A stretch of DNA of 64,000 nt, taken from positions 14,969,065 through 15,033,064 of the forward strand of contig CM038916.1 of assembly GCA_021904315.1 (NCBI GenBank). The letters are read 5' to 3'. Positions within the stretch are counted from its first letter, which is position 1. Each line of letters begins with the position of its first letter. Position numbers and translations under genes: made by a program. The DNA comes from Sphagnum magellanicum (lineage: Eukaryota > Streptophyta > Sphagnopsida > Sphagnales > Sphagnaceae). Shown here piece after piece: positions 48,340 through 60,239 of this stretch. The notes under the pieces are model-generated. The model was not told the DNA's origin. It saw only the letters and a program-made list of their open reading frames with translations, and did no database searches.

Positions 48340-48440
48340 TCTTTTAAATAGATGGACCAGACCCGGACGGGTCTTGGAATTTTTATTCGAATACCCGGAC
48401 CCGATTTTTACCACCCCCCCCCCCCCCCCCGGGGAAAAAA
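48340..48440 (+). promoter_or_regulatory. C-rich upstream region of the TMEM230-like gene
   Basis: About 220-320 bp before the start codon there are several CCCGG words, the palindrome GACCCGGACGGGTC (about 48359-48372) and a run of 17 C followed by GGGG (48414-48434). The GC shift relative to upstream intergenic DNA fits a promoter-proximal region. No TATA box was convincing. Confidence 0.3.
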
Positions 48441-48656
48441 ACCAAATACCCGCCCCCACACTGGTATTGATGTTGTGCAGAAACACGCCAGAGATTTGTG
48501 TGAGGGGGACGAGGGGAAAGAGGAGGAATAGGTATTGTGCAGTTTGCAATTTGTATGATATTGTTCCTTTCCGGAATTGTGAACCTGGAGGCTGTGAGAT
48601 TTTATTATGTTTTTTGGTTTCTTGAGGTTAAAATCTGCGGATGATCGAGGAAAAAA

Positions 48657-49292
48657 ATGGCGTACGTCGATCATGCGTTCTCTATTAGCGAAGATCCCAC
48701 TGGGACTTTCATCGTGAACAACAAGCCTCCTATCAAGGAGATTGCCTTCGCTATTGCTTTGTTATCGCTCGGAGCGCTCGGTTTCATGTGTGGAATCGGC
48801 ATGGCTGTTGGCAAGGTTGGAGGAGATCGGGGGCATGGTAAGCCTTTTTTTCCTCGCTGCAACAATCTCTTTCTTTCCCTCCTGGGTCTCTTGTTAATTT
48901 GATAGTCTTGAATTTGCAAGCTCCTTAACTTGATAGTCTTGAGTCGGTTAACGATACCAGACAAGTCTTTGATGTTTCTTTCGATCACCCTGATGTGGGA
49001 TGTTACGAGACTCCGGTTTGTCGAAGGTGCTAGGTTTCGTTCATAGTCTTGGAAAGGTGAGTTCGTTGTTTTTTTTAGTCATGTAGTTATAAGCTCGGCA
49101 AGGTGTAGTAATTCTTCCCCTGGAAGGTTTTTATTGTAGTAGTTAACTACGTATTTTTCTTCTGTGTCAGGAATCGCTTTCTCAATTCTCGGAGCTCTTC
49201 TGTTTTTGCCTGGCTTCTACTATACCAGGATTGCATACTATGCCTACAAAGGTTACAAAGGGTTTTCTTTCTCCAATATCCCAGCCGTCTGA
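48657..49292 (+). CDS. TMEM230/DUF872 family membrane protein, two exons, 100 aa
   Basis: Exon 1 is 48657-48837, exon 2 is 49171-49292, with a 333-bp GT-AG intron splitting a Gly codon. The protein starts [16 protein letters not shown], carries [10 protein letters not shown], a first membrane helix at about residues 29-50, the conserved VGGDRGHG loop at 54-61, a second helix at about 62-79, and ends with the highly conserved [20 protein letters not shown] tail. Length and all family landmarks are normal, so it looks intact. In animals TMEM230 acts in vesicle trafficking; the plant role is not established. The start lies in a good context (GAAAAAAATGGCG). Neighbours are unrelated. Confidence 0.96.
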
Positions 49293-50884
49293 GGAGACGG
49301 CAATCGGTGGAAACCACCATCATGTGTGTGTTGTATGTGCCTCACGATGCCTCATTTCAAGGATTGAATATGGCAGATCGACTGGCACATAACTGATTGG
49401 ATATTCTGTCGCCTTCTTTGATGTTATCGACACTGTTGGCACTGCAACCAGTACCTGCAACCTTAGTATATATAGACACATGGTATTTTAGGCTACCAAG
49501 GGCAAGCTTTTTTCTTAGGGTAAGAAGACTTTACTAGTTGAATTACAGGGTGGAGTGTCTGTACTTCTCACACGGGAAGTGTTTAAGCTTTAGAACTTGG
49601 AAGTGGACATGGACTGCTTGTCAACAATGTGAATACTGTCTGCTTGCAGATATGGACAAATACTGACTTGTCTGTGTCTCTGTATATTATCTTTGCAAAT
49701 TCAACATTGGTGCTAGGATTTGCTCTGCCTAGACTAATTTTTGTTCTTTCAAAATATTTGTGATGTCCCTTTTGTCTCTCTTATCCATGGTACCAGATGA
49801 GGCAGCTATACTACAATGCGTGTCCTAGTTTGTTTTTGAGCTATGGTGCTACTTTAAATGAAGAAAAGTTCAAACATGCTGGTTTGGCTCAGCAAAATGG
49901 TTTTGGCCCAGCATTTTTGCTCAGGATGTTGAGGCTGGAAAAAGGCACAGCAAAGCCTTACACCTGCTGCTGATTGGCTAGATTGTTTGATTGGTCCAGG
50001 TGGGTTGCTAGTAGTTGTTTCTTACAAAATCAAAGCATGACACTTATTGCAGGACATTACCTGTTCTAGGATGAATAGAAAATCACAGAGCCAATTGTAT
50101 TATAGTCGTTCTTCTAGCCCTCTTAAATGTGCTGAAAGGAAGGTTTTGAATCCTTGTGGAATTTGGAATCCAGCCAAGGCCTGCTTATTGTCTTTGCTGT
50201 GTGTGAAATGGATGAGCCAGTTGAAAGCTTTCCCAATTCTTCAATGGAGATATCATGGACATTTGGGTGTACTCTGTTGTGTAAGATCTTTGCTGGGAAT
50301 AAATTAGGATGTCTGCAAAAAAGCACTGGAGACGATTTGAACTTGCTTTGATTCTGGTATTGTCACCATGAAGGTAAGCGTTACTGTCATCCATTATAAA
50401 GAGTTTGGATAAATTATGATGGCACTAGTTTTATGGGGCAACTGCTGGTTGTAGCTGGTTGTGCTCATAGCTATACATGATGCACAATGCTTCATTAAGT
50501 CAGCTTCCGAATTTCCTGCAGTAAGAGGCAAGAAACTTTTGTAGAACTTCAAGGATTCAATTACCTGCCTGTGCTGATGGTGTTGGTGTAAATCAATCCT
50601 CCCCTGCCATTTTAGAGGTAGATAATCCATCCCTAAGATGCCAGCGCCTAGAAACAATCCAAAACTGCAGCACTCCGAAGAGGTGTCTGGCCAACATTTC
50701 CAAATTTGAGGATGCCTGGAACCCTATGTCTGAAGGCCCTATACCTGAACTCTGTACTCTAATTGTAGGCAGTACTTTGAGATCCCAATAGAAGTTTGGG
50801 CAGTGAAAGAATAAAATTTCAGACATTGGGCAGCTTGTAAATATTTCAAAGTTTGAGCAGCTCAAAAATCACACTGGGGCTGGT

Positions 50885-51040
50885 CCACGTGCTAAAGTGG
50901 TGGCCTTGGCAACCTGGCAACATGGTGTTGGCTGCCGATGTGGAGTTGGTGACTTGGTGATCTAAACTCGGTGACATGATGATTTGACTATGTGGACTTG
51001 GCAACCTGGCGAAGTGGAGTTGGTGAACTAGAGAAGTGGA
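50885..51040. repeat. Short-word minisatellite
   Basis: Variants of tggagttggtgacttggtga and cttggcaacctggcaacatg follow each other in a 10-20 base rhythm. Degenerate. Confidence 0.6.
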
Positions 51041-51460
51041 TGTAGAAAACTTTCTTAATTTTTGCCTGTTATGGGCAGCTGTAAACTATAAACCTGGTAT
51101 TGAAAACGTTGGTTCAGTTCTAAAATTGAGTTTAAAAGCCATTTTATGGTCTGCTAGCATACCATTTAAATTAAAAATATAAGTTTTTTTTAGATTTCAT
51201 GTTAAGTTATTATTCCATTCATGTTTCTTAACACTCTCTTAACACTAACTGTCACATAAGCAATTACATGGTATTTGATGATAGCTAACATTTTATGTGT
51301 GAATCTGGAAAATCCTTAGCATTGAGTTATGGATGACTTGTCATCACACCCAGCACCCCTACATAGACATACCACCCTAAAAAGGAAATTCATAAGAACT
51401 TTCAACTTAAGAGGCCAAGCTAAAGATTTTATCCTCTATATTGACTTGTTACACGTAGGG

Positions 51461-51557
51461 TAAAGCCCTAGGACTGGGGCTTTATGAAAATAAAGGACCC
51501 CTAGATGGGAGCCGACGGAGTCTTGCATTTCTCTAAAGCCCTGGTCTGTGGGCTTTA
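51461..51557. repeat. Two identical 8-bp stems, each with 8-base loops, 73 bp apart
   Basis: TAAAGCCC (51461-51468) faces GGGCTTTA (51477-51484), and the same pair recurs at 51534-51541 and 51550-51557. Loop lengths are identical but the loop sequences differ. Confidence 0.9.
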
Positions 51558-52493
51558 CATGTAATAAAACATTGGTCTTTTTTTAATTAACATCCTGTCC
51601 TATGCAGCAAGTACTTGTCGGGTATCATGGGATTCTTTTTTTTAAGCCTGCATTATAGTTTTCAAAAATTCGGCTGGCCTTTTATGCTTCATAAGCCATC
51701 CTGTGGATACACTATTTAAAACCGGGCAAGTACTTTGGGACAGGTTTTTTTTTATCATTCATGTTGACTGCCACCCTTTCCCCCTCTCAACTAAGATCGC
51801 CTGCCTAGGGTCAATTCTCATTTGGTAAAACTAAACTCGAGTAAAGAGGTTAAGGAAAAGTTAAATTTATCAATTGTTACCATTACAGAAGTCAAAGCCC
51901 AAAACACTATTCACACCCCCTTCGTCATCGTCATCGTCGTCTTCTTCTTCGTCCTCTCCTTCCCTCGTCCCTCTTCACGCCTGCTGCGAATCCCGCCGAG
52001 AGTCATTCGATCGTCCGAAGTGCGGGCAGATCGACAATCGATGTTGATTCAAGCAATGGAGAGATCGAGCAATCGCACAGCCGTGGTTTGCATTTTTGCA
52101 AAGCAACTGCAACAAATTCCGTGCGAAAAACTCTAATAAGTTGTAAGAAATTGAGCTGCCACATGAAGCAGCAGCAGTGGTGGTTTTGTTTTGTGCCGGG
52201 TGCATGGCAATCTCTGAGGACTCATCTATCTGTGGACTCTCAACTGTCGGGTTTGCGGATCTCTGGGTACCGAAAAGCAATTCTGTAATTTGTGAAAGCC
52301 GAATCTTGACGTTGATTTGTACCAGAAGTGGGTCATGAAATTCAGGACTTGTCGGTAACAGACGACCCTTGAGCTGAATCTCTTCTGCTACCATCTCTAC
52401 TGCTGCTTCATGCAGAGGTGATGATGGACGATGCTTGATGATCACCTTCAGTCGTGCAGTAATTTGCAAGCTAGCTTAAGAAACTACCAAAAC

Positions 52494-52495
<2 letters not shown>

Positions 52496-52533
<38 letters not shown>
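52496..52533. repeat. (GA)19 microsatellite in the probable 5' leader of the DEUBAD gene
   Basis: An uninterrupted GA run of 38 bases, about 720 bp upstream of the chosen start codon. GA/CT runs are common in plant promoters and 5' untranslated regions; the CT-rich stretch at 51920-51980 fits the same picture. Confidence 0.95.
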
Positions 52534-52535
<2 letters not shown>

Positions 52536-53251
52536 CACTTGCTGCGATTGTTAAGAAAAACCCAATCCGAAAATTCCATTCCAGCATGTGTGGCATCTGA
52601 AGAAGAATCATAGAGACGGATTGCACAATCGGTAGAGACATAGAGGCTCGGGAGCATGCATTTTGCAGTGGCTGCTTACACATGAGATCTGTTGCAATAA
52701 TGGTGGTTCCTTTTCTGCCATCTGCAGCAGCAGAGCAGCAGAAAAAAAATAACAAAAAGGAGAAAGAAGATAGGATATGGTGGAAGCCAAAACAGCGGAT
52801 ATCCATCCCCATCCCATTCCTGCTTCTTCAAGGAAGCGGTGCTGTTTACACCAGTGACTGACTGACCACGCACAACAACCCAGAGAGATTCCCCAAAGTC
52901 TGCTAACAAGAGACGACCAATATCCTGGTTGCCCTGGAGTGGATGGAGAGGAGGAAAAGAAAACAACAACCCTAGTAGGTCCTTTTTCCTACTCTTGTCC
53001 TTTCCCAGCAAACTTTGCCTTGGGGGTAGTGGAGCTATGGGAAGCTTCTTCTCATGCAACATGGCCGCCGGGCGTATGCACCGAGAGTTCTAGAGAAAGA
53101 GATGAAGCTGCGGTGAGGCGGCTTCAGGCCTGAAGCATGCGATTTCAGATTCTCTCAACTGAGAAGTGCAGAATTGGATTGTCTTGAGAGGCGAGAGTCG
53201 GAGGTTGGGGTTGTGATCTCAGTCACAGACAGACAGACAGACAAGTTTGCA

Positions 53252-56200
53252 ATGGATGTGGCTGAGATTGGGGATGTGGGAGAGGAGAGGGGGTTGCTGG
53301 ATTTGGAGATGAGCTGTTGTGCGTGTGTGGGGAAGCGAGGAAACATAAGGAGGTCATCAGCAGCGCTAGAATGGGATGAAGCTCAACAGAAAGTAGTCGC
53401 GCAGCGAATGCAAGTGGGTCTCTCAATACATCAGCTTTCACTGAGTGCTGCGCAGGAGTCGTCTTCTTGTTACAACAAGCGCACAGGTCTTGTGGATACG
53501 ATTGTGGTACCGGAGGAACTCGCCGAGCTCAAGGATCTCACATCGATACTCTCCTTGGAGGTACATACTTTGCTTGCATGTTTCATTCAGAGCTTCCCTC
53601 CCTACCCGTGCATACCCTAGCCCAGTAGCGAGCATCCATCGAGAAAAGAATGTCTTGTACCTGAAACCCAATCGATGATGATGATGATGATGATAATGAT
53701 CTGCTCCTGCTGTGTATGATTTGGTTTTCGTTGTAGACATGGAGGACCTGCCTTACAGAGGATGAGAGACAAGACCTGTGTCAATACCTCCCCAAAGCTG
53801 TTGACACAGAAGCTTCAGTCAGCACATTGCTCAATGGAGAACACCTGTTTTCCAAAAGCCCTCTTCCTCTCTGGTTAGTACCTACTCTCTGCCAGCTGTG
53901 ATTTTTGGTGCCTCTGAGATGCCTGAAAGAAACCAATTGAAGATGATGATCAAGTCTCACTTGTGAATGCTAGGGTTTAAGGATTTGTTTCCCCATGTTC
54001 ATGACTCCAAAGATTTGTGTACAAGCAAGTAATCTGTCATACCATCTTCACAAATCACACTATACTCTCATACCCAAAAGATTCAAAGATTGTGTACAAG
54101 CTCTTGTGCATCCACCACCATTTACAAATCCACACTGTACTCTCACACCCAAAGATAGAAAGTTTCAAAGATTTTGTACAAGCTCTTGCACACCCACTGC
54201 CTTTTACAAATCCACACTGTACTCTCCAAAGATCCAAAGATTGTGTACAAGGTCTCATGCATCTGCCACCTTTTACAAATTCACACTTTATTTACTATTT
54301 TCTGGTGGCAGGGGTGCTGCTGTTTGTGATGGTTCCTGGCACCCAGATGTTCTAGCATCAAGATACTTGAAGAATCTGCACAATGGTTTAACATCATCAA
54401 GTGGAGGAATGTGGGGATACTACAAGAAGTAAGTGCCACAACATTTGCTGTTGATTTGTGTGACTCAGTCCTTTTGCAACAATCAGTACTAGTGCACTAC
54501 ATCCCTGTGTTTGTGCTACATCTGCTTCCACCTGCTTCCATCTTTATATTTAGGACCAGTGATGTCTTGTGTTCAGCAGCTGCTATTCATGATGAAAATG
54601 ATGGTCTGACACTTTGTGAGGAAGGACTCTGATAAGGTTAGGACTGCACTTGTTTTGGAGATTTCGCACCAATTTCATAGAACATATGTGTTCAGCAGCT
54701 GATGGCTTGCTCAAATGGTTTTGTGAGGATTGTGATGCTTGTTGCAAAAGCTGAAAAATGGTCAATACTCTGCACAGGTTGGAAGTGACATGGAAGAAGA
54801 GACAGGGTGTGGAGAATCGCAGTCTGGTTCATGCTGCTAGGTACATCACTGTTTCCCCTTGTGCTGGGTTGGGTTTTCAAGGAAGTTTCAGGTTTTTCCA
54901 GGAGCAGTTAAGCAAGGAGTTGATGTTGAGCATGTGGTTTGAAAATTGTGGGATCAGGGAGGAGATTAGAACAAATGCAAGTGGGCCTGAGAATGGAAGT
55001 CAATTACAATGTGTTCCTGAGCAATCATCTAGGAGGCAACTCATTCATGCTGGAAGTCAAGAGGACTACACAAAGGACAAGAGATATATTGAAGATACAA
55101 GAAAAACACTTAATAAACTGAGGTACAATTCAGGGCATTTGTAGAGCTTGTGTTCCTTAGAATTGATAGCAGTGAGGTGCTTGTCAGTTTGAAAGTTTGC
55201 ATATGGAATTTTTTTCTGCTTTAATGTAGGGATCCTTCAGCCCAGGCCAGCTGGTCCTCCAGTGGAATAGGATGTTTTCAAGTTTTTTCCTTTCTGTTCA
55301 TTGTTTGGGTTTGAAGGCAGGGCAGGAAGAAGCAGAAGATCAACACATATCAAGAAGATGTGGAGCAGGGGAATGGACCAAATTCTTCAGCAATGTCTAA
55401 GTGGCTTGAAAATCATTCAGCAATGTCCTTTCATCACCCAGTCACAGGTGAAGAACTACAAGATGGAGTTCGCATATTCAAGGTTAGCTCATTTTTCAAA
55501 CCTAATTGTCAATCACAGGTCAAGCCTTTGCATAAGAAGAAGCAGCTTTTTCAGTGAGTGATGTGGGTGGTTTCCAGTAAAGAGTACACAAAGTGTTATG
55601 ATTTGGTTTCAACCATTGCAGGTCAGCAAAAGACAATTTGCAGTGATTATGGAGAAGCAAGACTCAGGGGAGGATATTCATGTGTATACTTTGCAATCTG
55701 TTCTTGGCAACAACAGCATGGGACAAGCAAGCAGCAATGCCCTTCAAGATCACTGGTGGCCTATCAACCCTTTCTCACACACAGCTGCCTACACTTAGTT
55801 TGAGCTGGGATTTGTAATAGTACTGATTCTGTATGCAGGATTAGGAATGGTGTGATACTTTGGCACCCATAGTGATGGTTTGGCTGTGGCTTCTGTTCAT
55901 TGTTTGCCTGCCATTGCAAAATTGGCATCTGTTCTGAAGCTTTCTCACAGCCTGATTTGGTTGATGACAACATTGCCTGGAGGCAGTTAAGGTCCATGAC
56001 TCAAGAAATGCTTTTCTCTGGTGCCACAGGCAGGAGCAGGTGCTCCTAGAATTGCCATTAGGACATGAGCTTTTCTCAACGAGAAAGGTGCAGCAGGCAG
56101 GGCGTGCCCTTTTAGCTGCTCAACTTTGTGTTCATCAACAGGCTCATGTGCTCCTCACTCCAATTCATCTGGTAGGCCACTCTCAATGTTGTCATTCATG

Positions 56201-57849
56201 TTGAGTTCAGAGGGATCAGCCACTCAGATGACTGTCAATTTCCAATTTCCTTTCATATTCTGGTAGCTGCAATAGGAATATAGTGTGTCTGTCTTTCCAT
56301 GATATTCTCACATTCATGCTTGTCACTTTGATCTGCAAATGGGTCTTTGCAGAGCAATGGTCATGTTGCTGCAGACAGGGAGGACATGGTACACAGAGAG
56401 GAAAAGGAGTCACTTAGCACAAAATTACTGGATCAACGAAGGCTGTCATGCAGGCAAGCTAGAACTGCCAGAGACAGGGAGCAGCAATGGCTTAAAAAGC
56501 CAGCACCACCACCATTTGCAGGTGTAAGCAGAATTGAGCCTGAAGCTTTTGGTCCTTGTGAGCTGATCAGGTCATATAATGAGGATCCACCAATGCAAAA
56601 CAGAGATATACTGCACCCACCTCCTGCACAGGTAGATACTGGAGGTGAATGCCACAGGGCATCCAAGTCTGGGAAGCAGAGCCCTCCAAACGAACAGGTT
56701 GTGCAGCACAATATGAGACATGAGAGTAAAGATGTATCTGATGAGGAGGAGTCTTCAATTCATCAGATGTGGACAAGTGTTAGTCTGGATACACAAGTCC
56801 TCTCATCTGCAGAACCCCTGGAACCAGCTGGTAAAGACACAGATATTCATGAGATGAAGTTATTTGCGGACTTTTGGGACCCTGTCAAGCCTGTGGAGGG
56901 TGTAGCAGCAGCCATGGGCGTGGTAAGGGGTGGTCTTGCCAGAGAAGTTGAGTCCGAGAGAGAAACCATGATAGGGGCTGAGGAGCATACCACTGCCTCT
57001 GAGATGAAGCTTGAGGGATTTTCTGGCAATGAGGTACATCCCGCATCTGCTCATGCACACAAGGACAGACCTAGACTTTATGATGAACATAACTTGCGTG
57101 TGGACCCAAGGAGTTTTGGATTTGGCCACTTGCATGAAACATCATTGCAACATCATGGGAATGGCAGGAGAGATGGCAAGGACAATGATTTTCAGCATCA
57201 AGAAGATAACATGCCACCTGATCACAGACACTCTGTCTCTTCACTGTTTGTTGTGCACAGAGGCAGAGGATCTGAGAATGGGGCACTGGTGTCACACTAT
57301 TCTAACTCAGATTTTACAAAGCAGTCCTTCAGCAATGATGTATTTTTGCCATCACAAGGGCAGCCTTTGCAGTTTCCATTTGAGGATCCACATCTCCTCC
57401 ATAAGGGGCAACAGCAGAGGTCATCTGCACTTGGATATGTCTTCAATTTGGCTAAAGAAAGCTTCAACTTCACTGCACCTTCAAAGCAAGAGGTGCAAGA
57501 TTTTATCAGGGGCCAGTCTCAACATCAAGAGGATGTCAGTCCTTTGCATCAGGTGGAGCATCATAGGCTTCAAGCATCAAATGCGATATTCTCCCAATCT
57601 AAGTTGCCTCCAACACTCTCTTCAGAGCCAGTAAGTTTCTTTGCTGGGTCACAGCATGTTTTTTCCCAGTTACAAGCTGATCACAGACAAGGACAGAATC
57701 TCTGGAGCTCTGGTTCCGAGGACTTGACCCCTACACGTTGGGGACTGTCAGAAGCTTCTCGAAGTCAAACCATTGCCATTTCATTGGAGAGACCTCCAAG
57801 TCCGCAAGCACATTGGGAACAGCAGCTAAGTTGGCAGCAACATGCATGA
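53252..57849 (+). CDS. DEUBAD-domain, NFRKB-like nuclear protein, at least six exons
   Basis: Supported exons: 53252-53560, 53737-53873, 54312-54428, 54778-55122, 55317-55482 and the large 56353-57849; phases agree, giving about 856 aa. Residues 37-50 (SAALEWDEAQQKVV), 82-103 (an IVVPEELAELKDL stretch), 104-149 (WRTCLTEDERQDLCQYLP then LLNGEHLF) and 150-187 (WGAAVCDGSWHPDVL then YYKK) follow the plant NFRKB-like family in order. In animals NFRKB is an INO80 chromatin-remodelling subunit that uses this helical domain to bind the deubiquitinase UCH37; the plant role is inferred. The C-terminal half is Gln/His/Ser-rich and without a domain I know. The start is the first ATG in frame; an upstream exon is possible. 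The splice into 55317 uses a weak TTGAAG acceptor, and the route from 55482 to 56353 is not settled. Confidence 0.75.
54007..54300. repeat. Four tandem units of about 69-81 bp in an intron of the DEUBAD gene
   Basis: caaagattgtgtacaagctc starts near 54007, 54083, 54164 and 54233, followed each time by an acaaatccacactgtactct block. The array fills most of the intron between 53873 and 54312 and ends just before its acceptor. Confidence 0.85.
55622..55798 (+). other. Possible alternative terminal exon of the DEUBAD gene
   Basis: After a clear acceptor (aaccattgcag, ending at 55621) an open frame in phase with the exon ending at 55482 runs VSKRQFAVIMEKQDSGEDIH, continues to TLQSVLGN, and reaches TAG at 55796-55798. 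It contains no strong donor in a phase that would join it to 56353. Either it is a terminal exon giving a shorter protein of about 416 aa, or it is spliced from a weak internal donor. Confidence 0.45.
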
Positions 57850-60239
57850 GATCCAGAAAACTACAATCCATCATGTGCACCAAGGCTGGAATCCAATAGC
57901 TGTCATGGCTGTGTCTCATAATTGTCCTTCACCTAAGAAAGGATTTGGTGGATACTCTTGGTGCCCCTGAGGTAGTGCCAGGTAAAAAGTCCACAAATGG
58001 AAACCCGGTAAACTGCAGGTTTGCATATCTCCAGTGTGCAGCATTTACATGAGGAAAGGTTAGACATAAGTAGAGGCTTGATTCAAGCTTGTCTGCACAG
58101 GAAATCTTCAATCTTTTGTCTCTGGTGTGCTCTTGCTTTTAAAGCAATGACATGGGAGTGCACACCCAAGTTGAGACAAATTGTACTCAAGGCAGCATGT
58201 GTAAAGAGAAGGCACAGTTTTTTCATGTATGAGTATGCAAGGACAGTTCTACATTTTTGTTTGTGGAGGAACAAAAGTGCACTATAGGGCACACTGCACC
58301 AAGCTTGAACATTGCTTTTGCAGCTGCCAATGTTATTGAAATTGGCTGTTTGTAGGTGGTAAATTGGTGTCATGGTCTCTGGGAATGGTTTTTTGGAACT
58401 GAGAAGTTATGGAACCAAGAGACAGGAAATGACTTGCACAAATACAGAGATCCTTATGAGCACCCATCAGCCAGCTCTGACAGCCACCTTCCTCTCGAAT
58501 TGTTGTCATATTCTGCAGTTTCTTTTCCTCACTCTGAAGTAAAAGGCAAAGAGATCACCCTCACTTGGTTTGTGAGGGTAGAAAGTATTGGATCCAGGAG
58601 GAAATGCCATATGAGATGTTATACAAGAACAGCAGCATGGTGGCTTGTAAAGAGTTCTTTGGATGAAGTTTAGCATTGTATAGCCTGAAACTGATTTTGT
58701 ACCAGAAATATGCACAGGATTTAGTGATCTCCGAAAAGGCCAACAAAAGAAATTGGCTGCCTTTGATTGGCCCAGGTGGTGGCATTTGAACAATCTCACT
58801 TAATGGTATTGTCCAATTTTTTTTATGTTTATATGTAAGGATAAATAATTAACACTATGATCAATGTGCTAAACTTTGGAGAGGCCTAAATAGGGGGTGT
58901 AAATAGAGATGCTCATAGTACACAAAAGTAATAATCGTTTTTTTTTCATTTGGGATCTTAGAGTCTCTCCAGCAGTTCCACTTGAAATCACTTGATATTA
59001 TTAAGTATAAAATCCATTTTCAACATAAGTGCTTGCCCATTCCCACCCAACACATAATTATGGTGGTTGACCGATGAACAACAGTCAACTTAGTGTTGAT
59101 ATTTTGTTAATGTTTTTAGTCATGGAATATTGAATTCATCAACATGAGAATTCAAAGGTTGCAATTATTGTTATTTATAGTTGTTGATGGTTTATCAAGC
59201 ATTACAGTAATGTGGGAAATTGAGGGAGGATCAAGAAAGGACCAATGTGAGTGATATGATCCAAATTGGTAGCAAGATCATGGGAAATATTAAATCAGCC
59301 AAAGAAATTGATTGCAACTGGTACAAAAGTACTGCCAGCATTACATGAATGGGCAAACTCCCCTAACCCTTTGATCCGTGCTCTCATAATAGCCATGTAG
59401 GCACATTACAAATCTATCTCACGTAAACCCCTTGCCATGACATCCATGGGATGCAGATTATCCACCATTGCATAATCCTATTTCACCATCCCATGAGCCC
59501 GTTAGTAACTTGGAGTCGTTTCAAACCCTATTCCCACGCATCGAGATTACCACGAAGCCCAAACTTATTACAAGTCTTGGAACCTAAACCCTAATGCAAC
59601 ATAACAATTCTTTGCTTGTGTACCATCTCCATTGCCATCGTTGTATTTGCTTCACACAATCATCATTAGCTTTATTATGCATCAATAATTTGGCTTTTGT
59701 ATTTAGGAGAGTTCAACTTGTATACATCAAGTTTTTTAAAGCGTTGGTTGAATTATTGCAAGCAATTTGGGCAAAGGGTGTGGAACTGGAGTTGGAGTGC
59801 AAAACTTGTAACTTTCAAGCTCAAGATTAATGTTCAAGTAAGCTTTTTGTTTTTTTGTTAGAATCCATGGCTACAAAACATTTGTGGAAGCACCTTGTAT
59901 ATCAGACAATGTTTTACTAGGGCGCTCATGGATGGCACGGAAATTTTCAACAAAGAAACATGTTGCAACAACAAATTGTTAGTAAAAAACTAAAAACATC
60001 AAGATGATGTTGTAACATCATCTTGATCATTCATTAGAGAGAGGTGGTTGTCATCTTGCCATGTTTATGGTTGTTTAGAAATAAAGAAACAACAGAAAGA
60101 GTTTGTTGTGCTAGGTTACATTGATAATTGGAGCCCAGTATTGTTGTTGGAATTGGTAAACCATTAGTAGCCAAGTTGGTAATCTTTTTTTTAAAAATGT
60201 TGTTGCTATTAATATGGATGTTAGGTTTTCCAATGGCTG
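57850..60239. other. 3' flank of the DEUBAD gene and intergenic DNA
   Basis: From 57850 to about 58900 the base composition stays like the gene and two frames (58021-58287 and 58356-58673) are open, but neither shows a domain; a long 3' untranslated region is the simplest reading. From 58900 to 60239 the sequence returns to AT-rich intergenic type without recognisable features. Confidence 0.45.

Larger units (their letters stand above)
49293..51800. other. 3' flank of the TMEM230-like gene and spacer to the DEUBAD gene
   Basis: The first 500 bp is probably 3' untranslated region. Short frames on both strands at 50047-50865 have no recognisable domain. A patch of repeated short words (gtggagttggtgac, cttggcaacctggc) lies at 50885-51040, and a pair of identical hairpin stems at 51461-51557. 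Confidence 0.5.

Noticed and set aside
51975-52469. 164-codon minus-strand frame
   Set aside because: It lies antisense to the probable 5' leader of the DEUBAD gene, lacks a known domain, and the higher GC makes long chance frames likely.
52676-53740. Several minus-strand frames of 60-128 codons opposite the first DEUBAD exon
   Set aside because: They shadow the plus-strand exon and leader; no conserved motif.
55951-56276. Two extra DEUBAD exons (55951-55991 and 56030 to about 56171) that would be in phase with 56353
   Set aside because: The phases fit, but the intron between them would be only 38 bases, too short for a plant intron; a continuous reading hits a stop. Kept out of the model.
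56347-57849. The 499-codon frame as a separate single-exon gene
   Set aside because: It lacks an early ATG (the first in-frame one is well inside), begins right after a good acceptor, and is in phase with the upstream DEUBAD exons, so a terminal exon is the better reading.
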